Shown piece by piece: positions 13,518 through 26,237 of a stretch of DNA of 64,000 bases. The stretch's first letter is position 1; each line of letters opens with the position of its first letter. The notes beneath the pieces are model-generated. The model made no database searches. It had not been told where the DNA came from and saw only the letters and a list, made by a program, of their open reading frames with translations. Both the position numbers and the translations under genes were made by a program. Source of the stretch: Mactra quadrangularis (taxonomy: Eukaryota > Mollusca > Bivalvia > Venerida > Mactridae); contig CM046301.1 in assembly GCA_025267735.1 (NCBI GenBank), positions 63,817,872 through 63,881,871 of the forward strand, read 5' to 3'.

Positions 13518-13795
13518 CAGTCCCATAAACATAAAAATCCGTGAGGGCACCGTACGGGTGCCGTGCGATCAAGCTCCGCAAGGACCCGTACGCAGTCTTG
13601 CGTACCCGTACGGACTGTTACGTTTTTACCAGGGTCCGTGAGATGAGCTCAGGATACACGTATCAGTTTCAGAGTCAAATCGTGAACAAAATCATGCTTA
13701 TCTTCCAGCTACGATGTACCATGTACGTACCGTCACCTTGACACGCAAGTCTTCCCACGGCCTACGACTGTCTGCACGTGCGGGTCTGTAACAAG
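13518..13795 (-). mobile_element. MITE family M1 (CAGTCCCATAA ends), incomplete copy
   Basis: This is related to 56878-57217 in the opposite orientation. Shared blocks include GCGATCAAGCTCCGCAAGG and CCACGGCCTACG. It starts with CAGTCCCATAA but the other terminus is not clear. It is unusually GC-rich for this window, with repeated CCGTACG words. The ORF at 13541-13741 falls inside it and is a by-product. Confidence 0.7.
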
Positions 13796-14854
13796 GCATA
13801 ACTTGAAAATGTTAAGACGCCAGTTTGGAAACCTTCAGATCACATAAACTATTTTTTCGTAAAGCCTTTCGCTTACAGGTTCTATTTTACCTGTCAATGT
13901 TCAAAAATAAATTCTTAATATTTTTTAGACAATCTGAGTTACAAGTTGTGAGAAATATAAAATAGATGTCACGAAACGTGCTTAACCATCTATCCCACTT
14001 CTAACGCGACGTGTTTTATGCACAATACTAGTTTCACCATCTTTTAAAAATTGTATTTCAATTTCACTAAAATTGACATAATCAGGACACTACTATACTG
14101 CTTCCATTTTTCTTTACAATTTTCAGACGTTTGAAAAAAGTTGATATTTAAGTTGAAATCTGCGAATGAGAGTCTTTAAGACAAAATGTTTGTTGAGCTA
14201 GTTTTGTCCAGACCCTTGCAGTTTTGTCTTGTTCCAAATAGAATATGTCAGAAAGACAAACTAGGTTTCTTTGACTGATTAATTCTTGTTCTTTAAAGGT
14301 ATAGCCTATTTTTATACTTAAATAACTCGTTTAAACAAGCGTTCACCTATAGTTTATCTTTAAAACTAGAACTTCTGTAAAAGCTTGTTTTGACAGGGCG
14401 CTAAGAAATGTTCCGGAAAATATCAGTTTTTCTGTTTACGTGACCGCACTTTAATTAAACAATAGAATAAACAAAACCAGTTTTTTACAATTCAGCCTGA
14501 AATAAATTTTCCTCTTGAGTAACCTCAATACTGACAAAAACCAGCCTTGACGACATACTAGAAAATGTGATAAGTTTAGGGTTTGAATTAGAACTGTCAT
14601 CTAAAAATGTAGCTTGTTAAGTATACAACATATAACTCACTTATGTAGCTAAGTACACTTTTACTCAATAATGTATTTTAGATTCGTAAGAAAAAAGTTA
14701 AATGCCCCTGCCCTAATACAAACTTTGATAAACAGTTGGCACCCCAAGCGTTTCAACGTTGAAAATGCTTTAGTATATACATGTACATGTAATATTAAAA
14801 TAAATAGACCAATCTGACAATACGGTATTTTACGGTTTTGTCAACATTTACAAA

Positions 14855-15076
14855 ACCGCGGCCGTGGCGAAGTGGTTACCATGTCTGACTTCGAAGCCAG
14901 AGATCGCTGGTTCGAATCCGGTCGCGGTAGGTCATACCCTATATATATCGGCCTAGTGGTAGGGTAAGTTAGTACTGGTGATAGAAAAGTGTCCAGTAAA
15001 CCTATAGTAGGAAGAGCTGGCCGTTGTATATATAACCTAAATAGGTGTTGAATACGACGTTAAAAAAAAGAAAAAC
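14855..15076 (+). mobile_element. tRNA-derived SINE, family A
   Basis: The tRNA-like head carries an RNA polymerase III A box (TGGCGAAGTGG) and B box (GGTTCGAATCC). The body contains GTTAGTACTGG and GTGTCCAG, and the 3' end reads GAATACGACGTT plus an A-rich tail. A possible 7-bp target duplication, TTTACAA, lies on both sides. It matches 55476-55710. It is not scored as a functional tRNA because the head runs straight into a SINE body and the D-arm region is irregular. Confidence 0.85.
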
Positions 15077-17036
15077 TTTTACAATTTTATTAGACATATT
15101 ACACAAATTTCTCATTTAAATGTTGTTGCGGTAACCACCAGGTTACTAGTATCCCAGTTGTAAGCGCGTATGAATACAACTATTGAGCTCGTGGACTCGA
15201 TTCGTGGGCGGGACCTTCATACCTAAATGGAGTCAGATCAAGAAAGATCTAAGATCAGTCATTAGTGTAAGTACATGCATGTGCTTAGTGCTGGCCTAGC
15301 ACTAAGTTAAAACTTGAATACAGAGATCTTTGCATACCCTGTGGCTGCTGAGAAAAGTTGAAATGCGGAGTAAAACTTCAAACATTTTACATAACAACTG
15401 GACAAACATGCCTAACTTCAGATTGTCGTATCCTTATTGGCATACGTGTATATTGGAAGACATTTAAAATTTAAATTCATGTTAGACTTTCTACAGCGTT
15501 ACCTATATAATGGGCATTAAATGAACTGAATAATTTATTACGAACCATTAAAAGAAGTATGATTAACAATTAATTGACAATCTCATGCATATTTTCATCA
15601 ATTTTAATGCCCAGGGCAGCGTATTATCAAAAATCTTACGATATTATTGCTATACAATGTAGAAGAATTTACGACTAAAATCCGTCGTAGCCCATTGGTA
15701 ATACGGGCGCCAAGATTTTATACCATTAAACTGGACTTATTGTTTAATGTTTTGAGCTGTAAAACATAAATGTATTGGTGTGGTCTTAATGCACGTAGAC
15801 AAAGATCATAATTTTTAACTCTGTTTGTGTTAGTTAACAATAAACGTTTGTATCATTAATGTTACCGTATGATATATATACGTGTATGAGTACTGCATAT
15901 GGTGTTATCATTTTTCTATACCACATTTGTATAGAGCTCTTTTCATATTGAATTTATGTTCAAAAACGCTTAGACAGTATTAGACCGATTTCTTCAGCCA
16001 GCTTATACATGGCAAATTACATGACAGTACATCTCTTAAAAAGTTGGATTTTGTGTGATACACTGTTGTTTAAGAACTCAAATAGCTAAAACCACGACAT
16101 TCGGTATTTAGGTCTTAACGATCTATTTCTGACCAATGTCACTTCCTTAGCTGTCATCAATTTCAATGGTTCGCTTCAGCAAAGTTTTTCCTATTCTTTT
16201 CATCGAATGAATCGCAGCACAAATTATAAAACATGTCGTCATTGAATTGATTCCTGTAATTATAGTCGACGTCGTTGTTTCAAAGAATTAAAATCCACTA
16301 ATCAATGAACGTATAGAAAGTTCTTCTTCTTTACAGGTAATGGACCAAATCGATGAAGTTTTTTATGTTTGACCTAATTATCGTTAACATGGCTTTCACA
16401 ATGGCGTTTATTGAAAACCTTCCTTTTTAAATCAATTACTTTATATCAATATTTAAATTCACGGCTGATATTTCTAGTTTATTGTTTGAGAAACATACAT
16501 TATGTAAAAAACTAGTCCAATAGGTATATTAAACTATATTAGTCTAGTCTAGTTTGAAATTTTTCACGTTCAAACAACATACGGAATTTTTAGGCTTACG
16601 AACGTCACTATATTATCATAATTAAATATTAAAAGTTCGGCACTTTTGTCATAATAGTGTTTGTTCATTTGTTCTAAAGTTATTCTTTACGTTGGTCTTT
16701 TGAATAATTAATGTGTAGTTAAAAACACTGCCTTTTGTATAATCTTCCATGTACATGTATGTACAATATATTGTTCGAAAATTGACAGGGAAAGAAAATG
16801 TAATATCTCGAACTACTTCAATAATTTTAACTTTAAGGGGGTATACACAATATTTAATTTAAAAAGTAAGGAATAGTTTGGAGGAACTAGAGTAACAGAG
16901 TTTGAGCAAAATCTTTGCTATACTTTTATACTGGTTAGCTAAGGACCATATATCGTTTTAAGCAAAATATAAGTAGAAAGCATGCAGAATTGTCAATTTG
17001 ACAAGTAACAAAAGATCTTATCATATCAAACACATA
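15077..17036. other. Intronic stretch with one short dispersed repeat
   Basis: Apart from 15609-15690, which matches 44707-44790 (GCCCAGGGCAGC and an ATCTTACGAT block), I recognise nothing here. Confidence 0.45.
15609..15690 (+). repeat. Short dispersed repeat R2, copy 1
   Basis: About 80 bp is shared with 44707-44790: CAGGGCAGC, TTATCAAAAATCTTACGATA, and a TTTACGAC block near the right end. The class is unknown. Confidence 0.55.
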
Positions 17037-17503
17037 CACTGCCCTCCAAAAGTTTCTTCACACAATTACAATTTACATTGTACTAAAAAGAAATTCAAAA
17101 AGTTGTAAAGGCAGTTTATTGTAAAATGATTTCAATCTTGCTTTTTCTTATCAGAACACCTTTCCTATAAATGTGAAATTACAAAAATATCTTAAACTTG
17201 ATATTGGTTCATTGAGATACATTGCCCATAGTTTCGGAGGCTGACAATCTCTGTAAACAGATATCCTGTAGAGCATTGTACAGTAGGCGAGCGGAACATT
17301 TTAGATCGGGTTTTAATTAGATTGGGAGGCGTTTATATAACTATAGCTGCAACTCAAAAAATAAAATTTACCAATAGTAATTACATTTCCATTGCATGAA
17401 TAATGAATGAAATTAACAATAACTTAGTAATTCTTCTTATTTGATCTTAGGAATCGTAGCAATTTAATTAATTGTACTGTGAAGAAACTTTAATAGGGCA
17501 GTG
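17037..17503. mobile_element. Tc1/mariner-like MITE
   Basis: Terminal inverted repeats start CACTGCCCTCCAAAAGTTTC and end in the near-complement (GAAACTTTAATAGGGCAGTG). TA dinucleotides flank both ends (17035-17036 and 17504-17505), the target duplication expected for Tc1/mariner elements. No transposase remains. A Mutator-like mini-element is nested at 17245-17324. Confidence 0.8.
17245..17324 (-). mobile_element. Mutator-like MITE family M2, 80-bp internal deletion copy
   Basis: It begins CAATCTCTGTAAACAGATAT and ends TTTTAATTAGATTG, the two ends of the 397-398 bp elements at 54774-55170 and 27517-27914, with the middle missing. The flanks GGAGGCTGA and GGAGGCGTT are a degraded 9-bp target duplication. 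Confidence 0.75.
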
Positions 17504-17636
17504 TATTTTACTTGACAAACTAGGTGATCAATGACGTTTAGAAGTATACAGATATATTTGCACAAAATGATACAGTGGCCATATGAAACATATTATACTA
17601 CAAATAATTATATTCCACTTTTTTAGTATTCAATTA

Positions 17637-17993
17637 GGGACTTTAGTCAGTTATTTCCCCTTGTTTACTCTTCAAATAGGTAGGTCCAATTAGTTGGATT
17701 ACTCGAATTTTACCTTTACTTTTCAATGTCAATTTGTCAAAATTAATCTCAAATAACTTTTTTTATCATTTAATTTGTTTGAAAGTCAAGCTTAGTATTT
17801 TTAGGATAAAGAACTATCTAAATTTCACCACTTCTGGTAATATCTTCATTAACAAGAAATATATTAGTTGAAATATTTTTTTATCCTTACATAGGACTTC
17901 AATGACAAAATCCGAGGATTCCATCTGTAAGGACATACTTACCAATTGGATTGCTTCAGATTTTATCAGGGAAAGATAACTGACTGAAGTCCC
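17637..17993 (+). mobile_element. Harbinger-like MITE family M3, copy 1
   Basis: Inverted termini GGGACTTTAGTCAGTTAT and ATAACTGACTGAAGTCCC bound 357 bp, flanked by TTA on both sides. A 3-bp TWA duplication with termini starting GG fits PIF/Harbinger. Other copies are at 30508-30858 and 34549-34920. Confidence 0.8.
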
Positions 17994-18303
17994 TTATTTA
18001 ATTCGACATGAGCACTTACATTTTGCTATGATTGGTAATAGCCAATAATAGACTACTTTGATTAGCAATGTTCGAACCTTTATGTATATAGGTACTTCAT
18101 AAGTTGACTACATATATAGTGACCATGCATATTACATAGAAAAGACATCACGTTCTGAACAAAATTTTTACAAAAACAGTAGCGACCTTTTTTGATTATT
18201 TTGAGTTCGATCATTGTAATAAGTTTACATCGGTATTACAATGACAATTTATCCGTTCTAGAACATATTAAAATAAAAGTGTAACGTCGATCTGATTGAC
18301 AAG

Positions 18304-18620
18304 TAGCCTGTTCAATTACCCTAAACGTTCCAAAACGTTCCGTAACGATACATTCGGAACTCCTCGGTCATTCGCTGTGAATAATGTAATCTAATAAACA
18401 AATATACGATCGTTAAGGCAATGAGTGATGTTTCAAAATTTATGGACTAAAAACGAAACATCACTCATTGCCTAAACGATCGTATATTTGTTTACTTCAA
18501 CACCGGTTGTTTCAAAATAGCGTCTAAATATGTCCGAGATTATTCGCAGCGAATGGCTGAGGAGTTCAGATTGCATCGTTACGGAACGTTTTGGAACGTT
18601 AAGGGTAACTGAACAGGCTA
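18304..18620. mobile_element. 317-bp hairpin MITE family M4, copy 1
   Basis: The two ends are complementary over long stretches: TAGCCTGTTCAATTACCC against GGGTAACTGAACAGGCTA, then the ACGTTCCAAAACGTTCCGTA block, then AACAAATATACGATCG with GGCAATGAGTGATGTTTC. The whole element folds as a long hairpin. TA at each end suggests a mariner-type target. The copy at 38417-38733 has exactly the same length, 317 bp. Confidence 0.85.
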
Positions 18621-20575
18621 AAGATGTGGTAGAAATAATTTTTATCGCCGATTCGTAAAAAATACCAGTTTTGTAACATTCTAAATACGTGCTCCTGACA
18701 CTGTAGGCTACATGTGCTTTACAAATTACAGATAGTTCTTTATATTAACTGAAGTCTAAATACATGTTTTAAAAATGTCTCAGTTGTTACTTAAATCTTA
18801 AAGAAAAAAAATCAACACACCCTCTTTCAAAAATGATCAAAACATTCCATAAAAGCAAGCAATCGGTTTAGGTTTCTACACGCGAATAAAATGGTAAGAA
18901 AATTGTTCCCACCTAGCTGTTGTTCTTCCGGCTGCTAATCATCCCAGAAACACCAATAAAAATCATTAACAACATTATAAATGTAACAATTAAATCAATC
19001 AAACATAAATCAATATTTATATCTTTCCTTCATGTTTGTATCTCTCATCTGTCAACAAATATTATATTTGAAAGTCAATTATATTGATTGACAATTGATC
19101 AATAATTATCTTTATACATTTTTTATGTCTATTATGTTTACAAACGAGTAAACACCATTTTCAATTATTCATATGAAGATAATTTATTGCTTTGATAATA
19201 AATATTTTATTACTTTTCCATATACACTTGTTACTTAATCAAGTGGCATATCTATTGCGCAGTGCTATGTTATGTAAATAAGTACAGATGTCCTAGGACA
19301 AAATCTTGTTTTAGGATAAAAAAATCACATCCACATTTGCCCATTAAAAAAGAAAGAATCATATTGAGCATAAAATAATAATATAAAAGGGACGAAAATA
19401 TTTTCCACTTTTAGGCATCGCGTGAGTTTTGGCGAATTAATTTCTGTATAATGTCCACACTGAATTGAGTGTCGATGTTTTACTTTTCTAGTTACCTCCC
19501 TTTGGTCCTTCTATAAATCAACTAAAAGGGAGATAACATATCCTCATTTGTTCGAACTATTGCACGTTAGGAACGCTTCTGGTTCGTAAGTCTGGATAAC
19601 CTGCCCCTTACCACTATCGTTATCGGGTCAGGCAATCCGTAATAATGGCTACCCCTCAGTTATTATTCAGGTAACAAAATTTTCGTTTACGCTTTCTTAA
19701 TCTTGCATGATCATTTGCTGACGATAGTTGCGTTAGTTCGAGTTCGGTACTATATAGGTCATTCGATTTCGATTTTTCTGATTGCACGTATAATTAGTGA
19801 ACGATTAACAAAAAACATGTCTCGAATTAACCACAATTTGGACGTGAATTAGTCTCGTTAGAATTTCGGAGACTTTATTTAGCATAAATGTATCCGAACA
19901 ACTAAAAAAACTATCCACTGTAATTCTTATACAATTATCTTTTGATTTAAATCTGTGTAGTGAGAAAAGTTCATTTGAAAAAATAACTATCCAATACCTA
20001 ATTTATTTCATCGGGCGACTAAAACACGCAATGGATAATTTTGGGCGAAATCAAGCAGACACTGAAGAAATGGATATTTAATTGTTTAAATATACAGGCT
20101 CTACAACCAACTAACTACATCTCTAAGTTTCAAGTCTTTTCAAATAGTAGGCCGTGCCTATATTGTTTGTGTTATAACAGTGTACAACTGCTTTTATCGT
20201 AACATGACGAAAATATAATTTTGATGTAACTTTTATTTGCTCTTGTCATCGAGGTCTTGTGGATGAACTATGTCAAAAGTCAGTATTAAAAGACCCAAGA
20301 CCTGATGGTAATTCAGGGTTCTGGATAAAACAACGACTCTGTGTGGACCATTTGCTAGCGTTTACAAGATTTATAGAGAACTGTCTCACATTTATTATCG
20401 TAGTTTGCCTTTACTGTTGGAAAAAGATATTATCTAATCAATATATTACCTTAATTAACTAACGTCACGTGATTAGAACGTGACCAATAACCATTTACAT
20501 ATAAACTGCGTATGTCGTGGGCCAAGAAAAAGACGGAAAGACACGAACTCAAGCTTTAAGACGCGGTACTTATGA
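18621..20575. other. Intronic stretch, little recognised
   Basis: The only structure noticed is a small imperfect hairpin at about 19491-19528 (GTTACCTCCCTTT with AAAGGGAGATAAC), a motif pair common in mollusc DNA to my knowledge. The ORF at 20259-20462 has no recognisable domain and I do not call it. Confidence 0.4.
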
Positions 20576-21226
20576 TCAGGGATTTATATAACAGGGATTT
20601 GTAACGATAAGTAAAGGACATTTCCGAGTATGACCTTTTTTATTTGAATAACAATACATTTACCCACAAATGTAAGCATGTGCTCTTTTGTTAACACCTT
20701 GTTTGTGGGACAAAATATAACTGTAAACCTTTGTTAAATATGCTAATAGGTAAGGTCATGGAAAGGTCCAATGTAATAGATTTTCATAAAATATCACTGT
20801 CGTCGCTATTGTTTCGGCCAATACGGAAAACAAGTATAACAAGATTAAATAAAGATATTCACATGAAATTTTGTACCAGTACCATTCAAATTGACATAAA
20901 TGTTAGGAAAATGTGTTTCTAGATGATTTTGAGGTAAATTACGCTCACAGACAAAATAATGCATTTTCCCACCGATCTACCATTTTTAGCCCCATTTTAC
21001 ATCACCTAAAGTCATATTTTCGGTCATAATTGCAACACTTTTTTGTCAAAAACTTCAGAAACATTCACAAGTTGCATGGAAGACATGTACAAAAACATAA
21101 ATCAAGTTTTTAAACTCTGGAATAGTTTGTACAGCCTGCTTCAGCCAGTTATAGACAGTGACGACCGTGAAAATGCAAAAAAAGCACTTCGTTACAAATC
21201 CCTGTTATATATAATCCCTGTTATGA
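20576..21226. mobile_element. Non-autonomous DNA element with ~35-bp inverted termini
   Basis: The left end (20576-20608, ATAACAGGGATTTGTAACGA) is repeated in reverse complement at 21189-21226 (TCGTTACAAATCCCTGTTAT). About 650 bp in total. Two short ORFs inside (20731-20922, 21043-21231) lack transposase motifs. Confidence 0.7.
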
Positions 21227-21321
21227 TGTAGCTGTTAGGAGTCAACTGCAATTTGCCCTGTAGATCCTAATGTTTTTATTTGATGTTGGCACGGCTTATA
21301 AATTCATCAGTCAGCATTATA

Positions 21322-21707
21322 CAGTACCCACCAAAAGTCTGGAGACAAAAGAAATAAACTACACTTCTTAAAGTTTGATGATTATTTTTATAGAATAATT
21401 ACAATGTACTTTTAATATAATCAAGTATGGTTTGTGATAAAATGAAAACAAAGTTCATGAATGCAACACATTAGAAAGATTCAGCATATGACATCCTAAA
21501 GCCACCAAAATTGTGCTCATTGTATGTTTTTTCCATAACATAGCTTTTATGCTATTTTTGAAGTCTCAGTTATAATTATAATGATAACAAAAAAAAATTA
21601 AAGCAAAACTAGAAAGGGTTTCAAAATGAAAGGTTGTCAGATTTTAGATGAAAACCCTTCAGTAGGCATACACAGTCAAAATGTCTCCAAACTTTTGGTG
21701 GGTACTG
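21322..21707. mobile_element. Tc1-like MITE
   Basis: Inverted termini CAGTACCCACCAAAAGTCTG and AAACTTTTGGTGGGTACTG bound 386 bp. The CAGTACCC...GGTACTG ends are of the Tc1/mariner type, with TA on the left flank (TT on the right). No coding sequence remains. Confidence 0.85.
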
Positions 21708-22067
21708 TTTAGTTTTAGATATTCGTATAAATCTTTGTCATCATTGCTTACTCGTGGCTGTTCAATTCATAAAGATGTTTCTGTCGTTTCATTTAGATGT
21801 GAGCGAATGCGATAACTGAAATAATTGTTCATACATTGCTAAGGAAGTCGTTCACGTAGTTAACAGACCAACGGAGTGTTCAGTCGAATAGATTGAATGG
21901 TTAAAGCGAACATTCAAGAGTTTAGTAACTTGAAACGTTTTTAAATAGATAGAAACTGATTCATTTGAATGTATATAATGAATACTAGTATTTAGCATTT
22001 AAAGTGTATAAATCCATATCTGATGATCCATAATTTGATGGAATATGTGTTTACATATTGATTTGAA

Positions 22068-22513
22068 TAGGGCTGTGGTTCGTTGAGCAAGTGGCGATCC
22101 GATCCGATCCGAACCACGATTCATGAGTAGCGATTCACGAATCGAACCACGAATCACTAGTAAATGGAGAAGCATACAGAATTTATGTAATAACAAAAAT
22201 AAGTGAAGAATTACAGAAACTTTTACTAAACGGAAAATCAATTACTCCAAACATTTCTATTACCAGGCGTTTTATGGGCATTTTTAGTGATAACATTTTT
22301 GTTTAAATGTGTATCAAACGAAATTTTGAATTAGATTATGATTTTCATTAGTAGTGCGGCTCGTTTTTATTGGTAATTAAGCTGAAAATGTTCTTACATT
22401 ATTTCCAAAAATAGATCGCGATCCGACGATTTCGGACGTGACGAATATTCGTAAGTTCGATTTTCTGATCGGGATCCGAATATCCGAGTACTCGGATACT
22501 CGCAGCAGCCCTA
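22068..22513 (+). mobile_element. hAT-like MITE family M5, copy 1
   Basis: The ends TAGGGCTGTGG and GCAGCAGCCCTA bound 446 bp. A perfect 8-bp target duplication, GATTTGAA, lies at 22060-22067 and 22514-22521, as expected for hAT transposition. Subterminal repeats of GATCCG, CGAATC and ACTCGGATACTCG are present. Related to 36800-37207 (opposite orientation) and 37491-37600. Confidence 0.9.
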
Positions 22514-22866
22514 GATTTGAACTACTTTGAAAGTAAAACAACATAGATTAATTTAATCTAATGCCCTGTTTAGTCAGACAAACGCATGTTATGATTTTAC
22601 ACGACTAAATTTCGTTTGACTAGTGTTTTAAATTTTGTCATTATCAACTGTGTTTACTAAATCGCAAAGACATTCTTATACATTTTCTGTAAACGGTGGT
22701 CAATAGAATCAAACAAAGTTTGGCAAATTTTGATTTTTTGCGACACTATCTATTAATTAAATCATATATTTATGCCTTTTAAACGAAATAATGTACTGAA
22801 CAATTAACAAACGAGCATAAAGGATCGTGTTCTTAAACTTAGTATTAAAGCATTACAACAAGAGGA

Positions 22867-22956
22867 TATAACGAGGGTTTAGCGGAAAATGGTCGTAACT
22901 CAATATTTATAAGAAAAGAGTGAGTTACGACCGTTTTGCGCTAAACCCACGATATG
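22867..22956. repeat. Small hairpin element family M6, copy 1
   Basis: The left arm GGGTTTAGCGGAAAATGGTC and GTAACTCA pair with TGAGTTACGACCGTTTTGCG and CTAAACCC across a loop of about 18 bp. The same hairpin occurs at 58416-58492. Confidence 0.7.
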
Positions 22957-24102
22957 CTAGTAAAGGCATAATTCTGGCTTCCAAAACTTTATAAGCCGCT
23001 TTTTTAACATTTTGATTTTCATCAGATGCGGCATTAACAGTATAAACACGGGTTCGCTGAAGACCTTAAGCTAGTAAAGGCATTGTATTTATTACAATTG
23101 CATGTTTATGATGCACTAATGTATTAAAAACAATTTTTTTTACATTTTCAATTTACAGTTACTTCACGGTTTTAAGGTGATTTATGTAATTAGTCCACAA
23201 TCATTGCAATGTTAATTATTATTGATGCTACATGCATTTGGTGCGATGGAAGTATGATAAACCATTACTAAAATTTAGCAATCTTACTCTGTTCATGTAT
23301 GCACTAATGGTACTCAGGTGAGCGATAAAGGGCCATATATATTATTTGATTGTAAACATAATTTATGCTCTTCAGTAATTGGAGGAAATAAAAGTATATT
23401 TATATTTATGTATTCTAGTCTTTGGTAGCAATTTCCAGGCAAATAAACGTACAATGCACGTGTTTCATGAACCTAGCAAACTACGTGTTACACATCAATA
23501 TTTCACACAATTTCTGCGTAGCGTATAGAAATTTGAAAATTTTCTATGTTTAAATATATAACGACTAAACGTAAAGAAAAGGCAGGTAATTAAAAATCTT
23601 GAGTTAGAATCGTTGTTTTGTAATGTACGGGTTATTATCAGTAAAAAAGTCAAGCCTCGGGACAACCCAGACGTTAAATTGGAACGACAATGGAAAAATA
23701 ATTTATTGAAATTCAGAGTTTTTACTCAGTAACACGTGTTAATAATTCATAGGCTGGTCTCGTGAATATTTCATGATTTTCAAGAAATTTCCTGCGGTAA
23801 TGTTTTAAATTTTTGCTGATAAATATTTAACTACAAGACAAAACAATACCAGCATTGCTGTTACGATTGACAAAACAGCTTTGATAAATTTGAAATATCA
23901 GACTTTGAAATTCGAATCCAAGGCTATTTCTGTAATGACAAAGTAGCACTTTGCTAGCACAATGACAACAACATATATACTCATTACGTCACTGTAAACT
24001 GAGTATTCACAAATAAAATCCAAAAAGCATGTTGCATACATCGTTGGTTATGCCACTGTGGTTGCCGACAATGGTTGCATATATCGAGTCTGTAATATAT
24101 AT
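22957..24102. other. Intronic stretch, nothing recognised
   Basis: AT-rich intron without an identified element. Confidence 0.4.
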
Positions 24103-24406
24103 GAAACCCGGGTCGATAGCGCAGTTGGTAGCGCGCCGGAATTTAGATACTCGTGCCCGAGGGGTGCGGGTTCGAATCCCACACGGGGAGGTTATACTCT
24201 TCCATGAAAATTTGACAAAAATGTCGATTTTCCTCCATTGATTAGATAATATGGAGAAGTTTCCGGCCTTGTTGAAGGGTAGGTGAGTACTGGTTATAGA
24301 CAATGGTCCAGGAAAGCTAGGTTAGGTGCGCTGGACGTCGTAAAATGACCTAATTAAAATTGTATCGACACGGCGTTAACTCCAATAAATAAATAAAATA
24401 AATAAA
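24103..24406 (+). mobile_element. tRNA-derived SINE, family B, full length
   Basis: The head has a clean A box (TAGCGCAGTTGG) and B box (GGTTCGAATCC). The body contains GGTGAGTACTGGTTATAGAC, GGTCCAGGAAAGCTAGGTTA and GTCGTAAAATGACCTAA. The 3' end reads GACACGGCGTTAACTCC and an (AAAT)n tail. A 12-bp target duplication, TGTAATATATAT, flanks it at 24091-24102 and 24407-24418. The overlapping short ORFs on both strands are not genes. Confidence 0.92.
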
Positions 24407-25070
24407 TGTAATATATATTTCAAGTTATGGTGCATGTCTTCCTATATTTTAACATAGAACGAATTTTACCTTTTTATAAAATACATTACACTACGATATT
24501 TGCAATATAGACGACAGCGTATGCATATACCACGATAGTTCTTTGCTTTCCTTAAAATTCAGTTATCAGGGTCATACATGTATGTTAAATGGAAATTTAT
24601 TAATTACAAATGAACTTTATTATTTTTATATGTTTTATGGGTAGTTTGTGCGCTCGTCTTGAATCATTTATAAAAAAGTAGTTTAATGTTTTAGTATACT
24701 GAGGCGGAGGGAACTGCCTATACTTACGTGTGTTTGCTTATGGACAGTGAAACATGCCTTTACATTAGCGGTGGTTCCTTTAAGTTGCAAAAATGGTGAA
24801 ACGCATTACATGAACATTCATAAATGCATAACAAATCAACTGCTCACTTCAAACTGAATGGTTTCGCGTAAAAAAGATAAAACGTTGATTATACAATAGA
24901 TGTACTCATAAAGGCTTCATTTAGTGCCATAAAATATTTAACAGAGTGTCTATATACTATATCATTGACATCATATTACGTAGGAGATGTCTATCTGAAT
25001 ATCCATACTTGAACATTTGAACTTGTGATTGTCTGTCTGCGTACACTGGCGGATGCGAAAGAAACATGTT
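24407..25070. other. Intronic stretch, nothing recognised
   Basis: No element, RNA gene or coding relic seen beyond the SINE's right-hand target duplication. Confidence 0.4.
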
Positions 25071-25417
25071 AAAGGTACTCATTCACAGATTTCAACTTAA
25101 ACATCAACTTTTTCTGAAACTATCAAAATTGTTTAGAAACATTTTTAAACAGAAAATTAGTGATTTGATAATGACAATTTTAGTGCAAATTGACATACAA
25201 GTACAAATGATGGTGTTTAAAGTGGTAAAATTCTATGCCGAATGTCACGGTATAGACAATTTTAGTGCATTTTTGTGAGTTTTATTGTATATTTCTTGCA
25301 ATCTATAGGTCAGTTTGTCCTAAAATAATAAGAATTAATTTTTGAAACAATTACAGGCATTGAATGGTATTTTGAAAATATTGAAAAATCTTAACCAAAT
25401 CTGCGAACTAGTACCTT
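25071..25417. mobile_element. MITE family M7, copy 1
   Basis: The ends AAAGGTACTCATTCACAGAT and AATCTGCGAACTAGTACCTT are imperfect inverted repeats. Its right half is shared with 62629-62761 (TATTTCTTGCAA, CCAAATCT, ACTAGTACCTT). Weaker similarity is seen at 50224-50310 and 54506-54665. The ORF at 25066-25278 is incidental. Confidence 0.6.
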
Positions 25418-26153
25418 CAAAGTGGTTCGAATATAGTAAATGACTAAATGCCTCAATATTTGCGCGAATTGATAATGTCTATGTGTAATTATGTAAGACT
25501 AAGAGGGTATGAAACTTTGAAAAAAAACAGTTAAGAGTAAAGTAGTATTTTAAAATTTGTCATATATGACATGTATATATACATGTAGCACGTTTAAACA
25601 TTGGATAGAGATTCAAGACAGCGCTTCCATAATAAATGTTTCCTAGCAATGGTCTATACAATTATTGCTTGACTTATAAGAGGGTGGAAATTCACAGGGT
25701 GGTGTTTTGACAATCTCTCCAAACCTGGTAGAGAGGGGTCAACAATTTCTGTTGGACTTGCAGAGTGCGACATTATCGTGTGATTTGCCCGGAAAAATGT
25801 TTAATCGTTTCATTAAAAAATAATGAAGTTTATAATACGTCAAAAGCGCACAGAGAAGCATGGGAATATTTGTACTGAAAAGGTCGGAAAATTGATTCTA
25901 CAGTCATTTTAATTACAACAAAATTCCAAGAGATCTCTCACCAATCCCTCTCTTAAAATCATCTAGTTGAACACCCCCTTCCTTGAACCGCTCCTGTGTA
26001 ATTCTGCTATTGTTGCAATACTTTTTTTGTTGCCATATAAGGAATTGATGTAATATTGTTTATTGTGTTGTTCATATCTACAATCATTGCAAATGTTCAT
26101 GTGTTCTTAAATAAGAAATAATAAAGTATCACCTACATCTTAGACAATTATTT
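25418..26153. other. Intronic stretch, nothing recognised
   Basis: No identified element. Confidence 0.4.
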
Positions 26154-26237
26154 TAACGTCGTATTCAACACATATATAGGTCATATATACGACGGCCAGC
26201 TCTTCCTATTATAGGTTTCCTGGACACTTTTCTAATG
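26154..26237 (-). mobile_element. SINE family A, 3' fragment
   Basis: This is the reverse complement of the 3' part of family A: AACGTCGTATTCAACACATA, GACGGCCAGCTCTTCCTA, and TTTCCTGGACACTTTTCTA. It stops abruptly where the 48-bp minisatellite begins. Confidence 0.8.

Noticed and set aside
14855..14932. tRNA gene
   Set aside because: A and B boxes are present but the sequence continues into a SINE body with a 3' tail; the same holds for the heads at 24107, 32494, 45395, 55481 and 57672.
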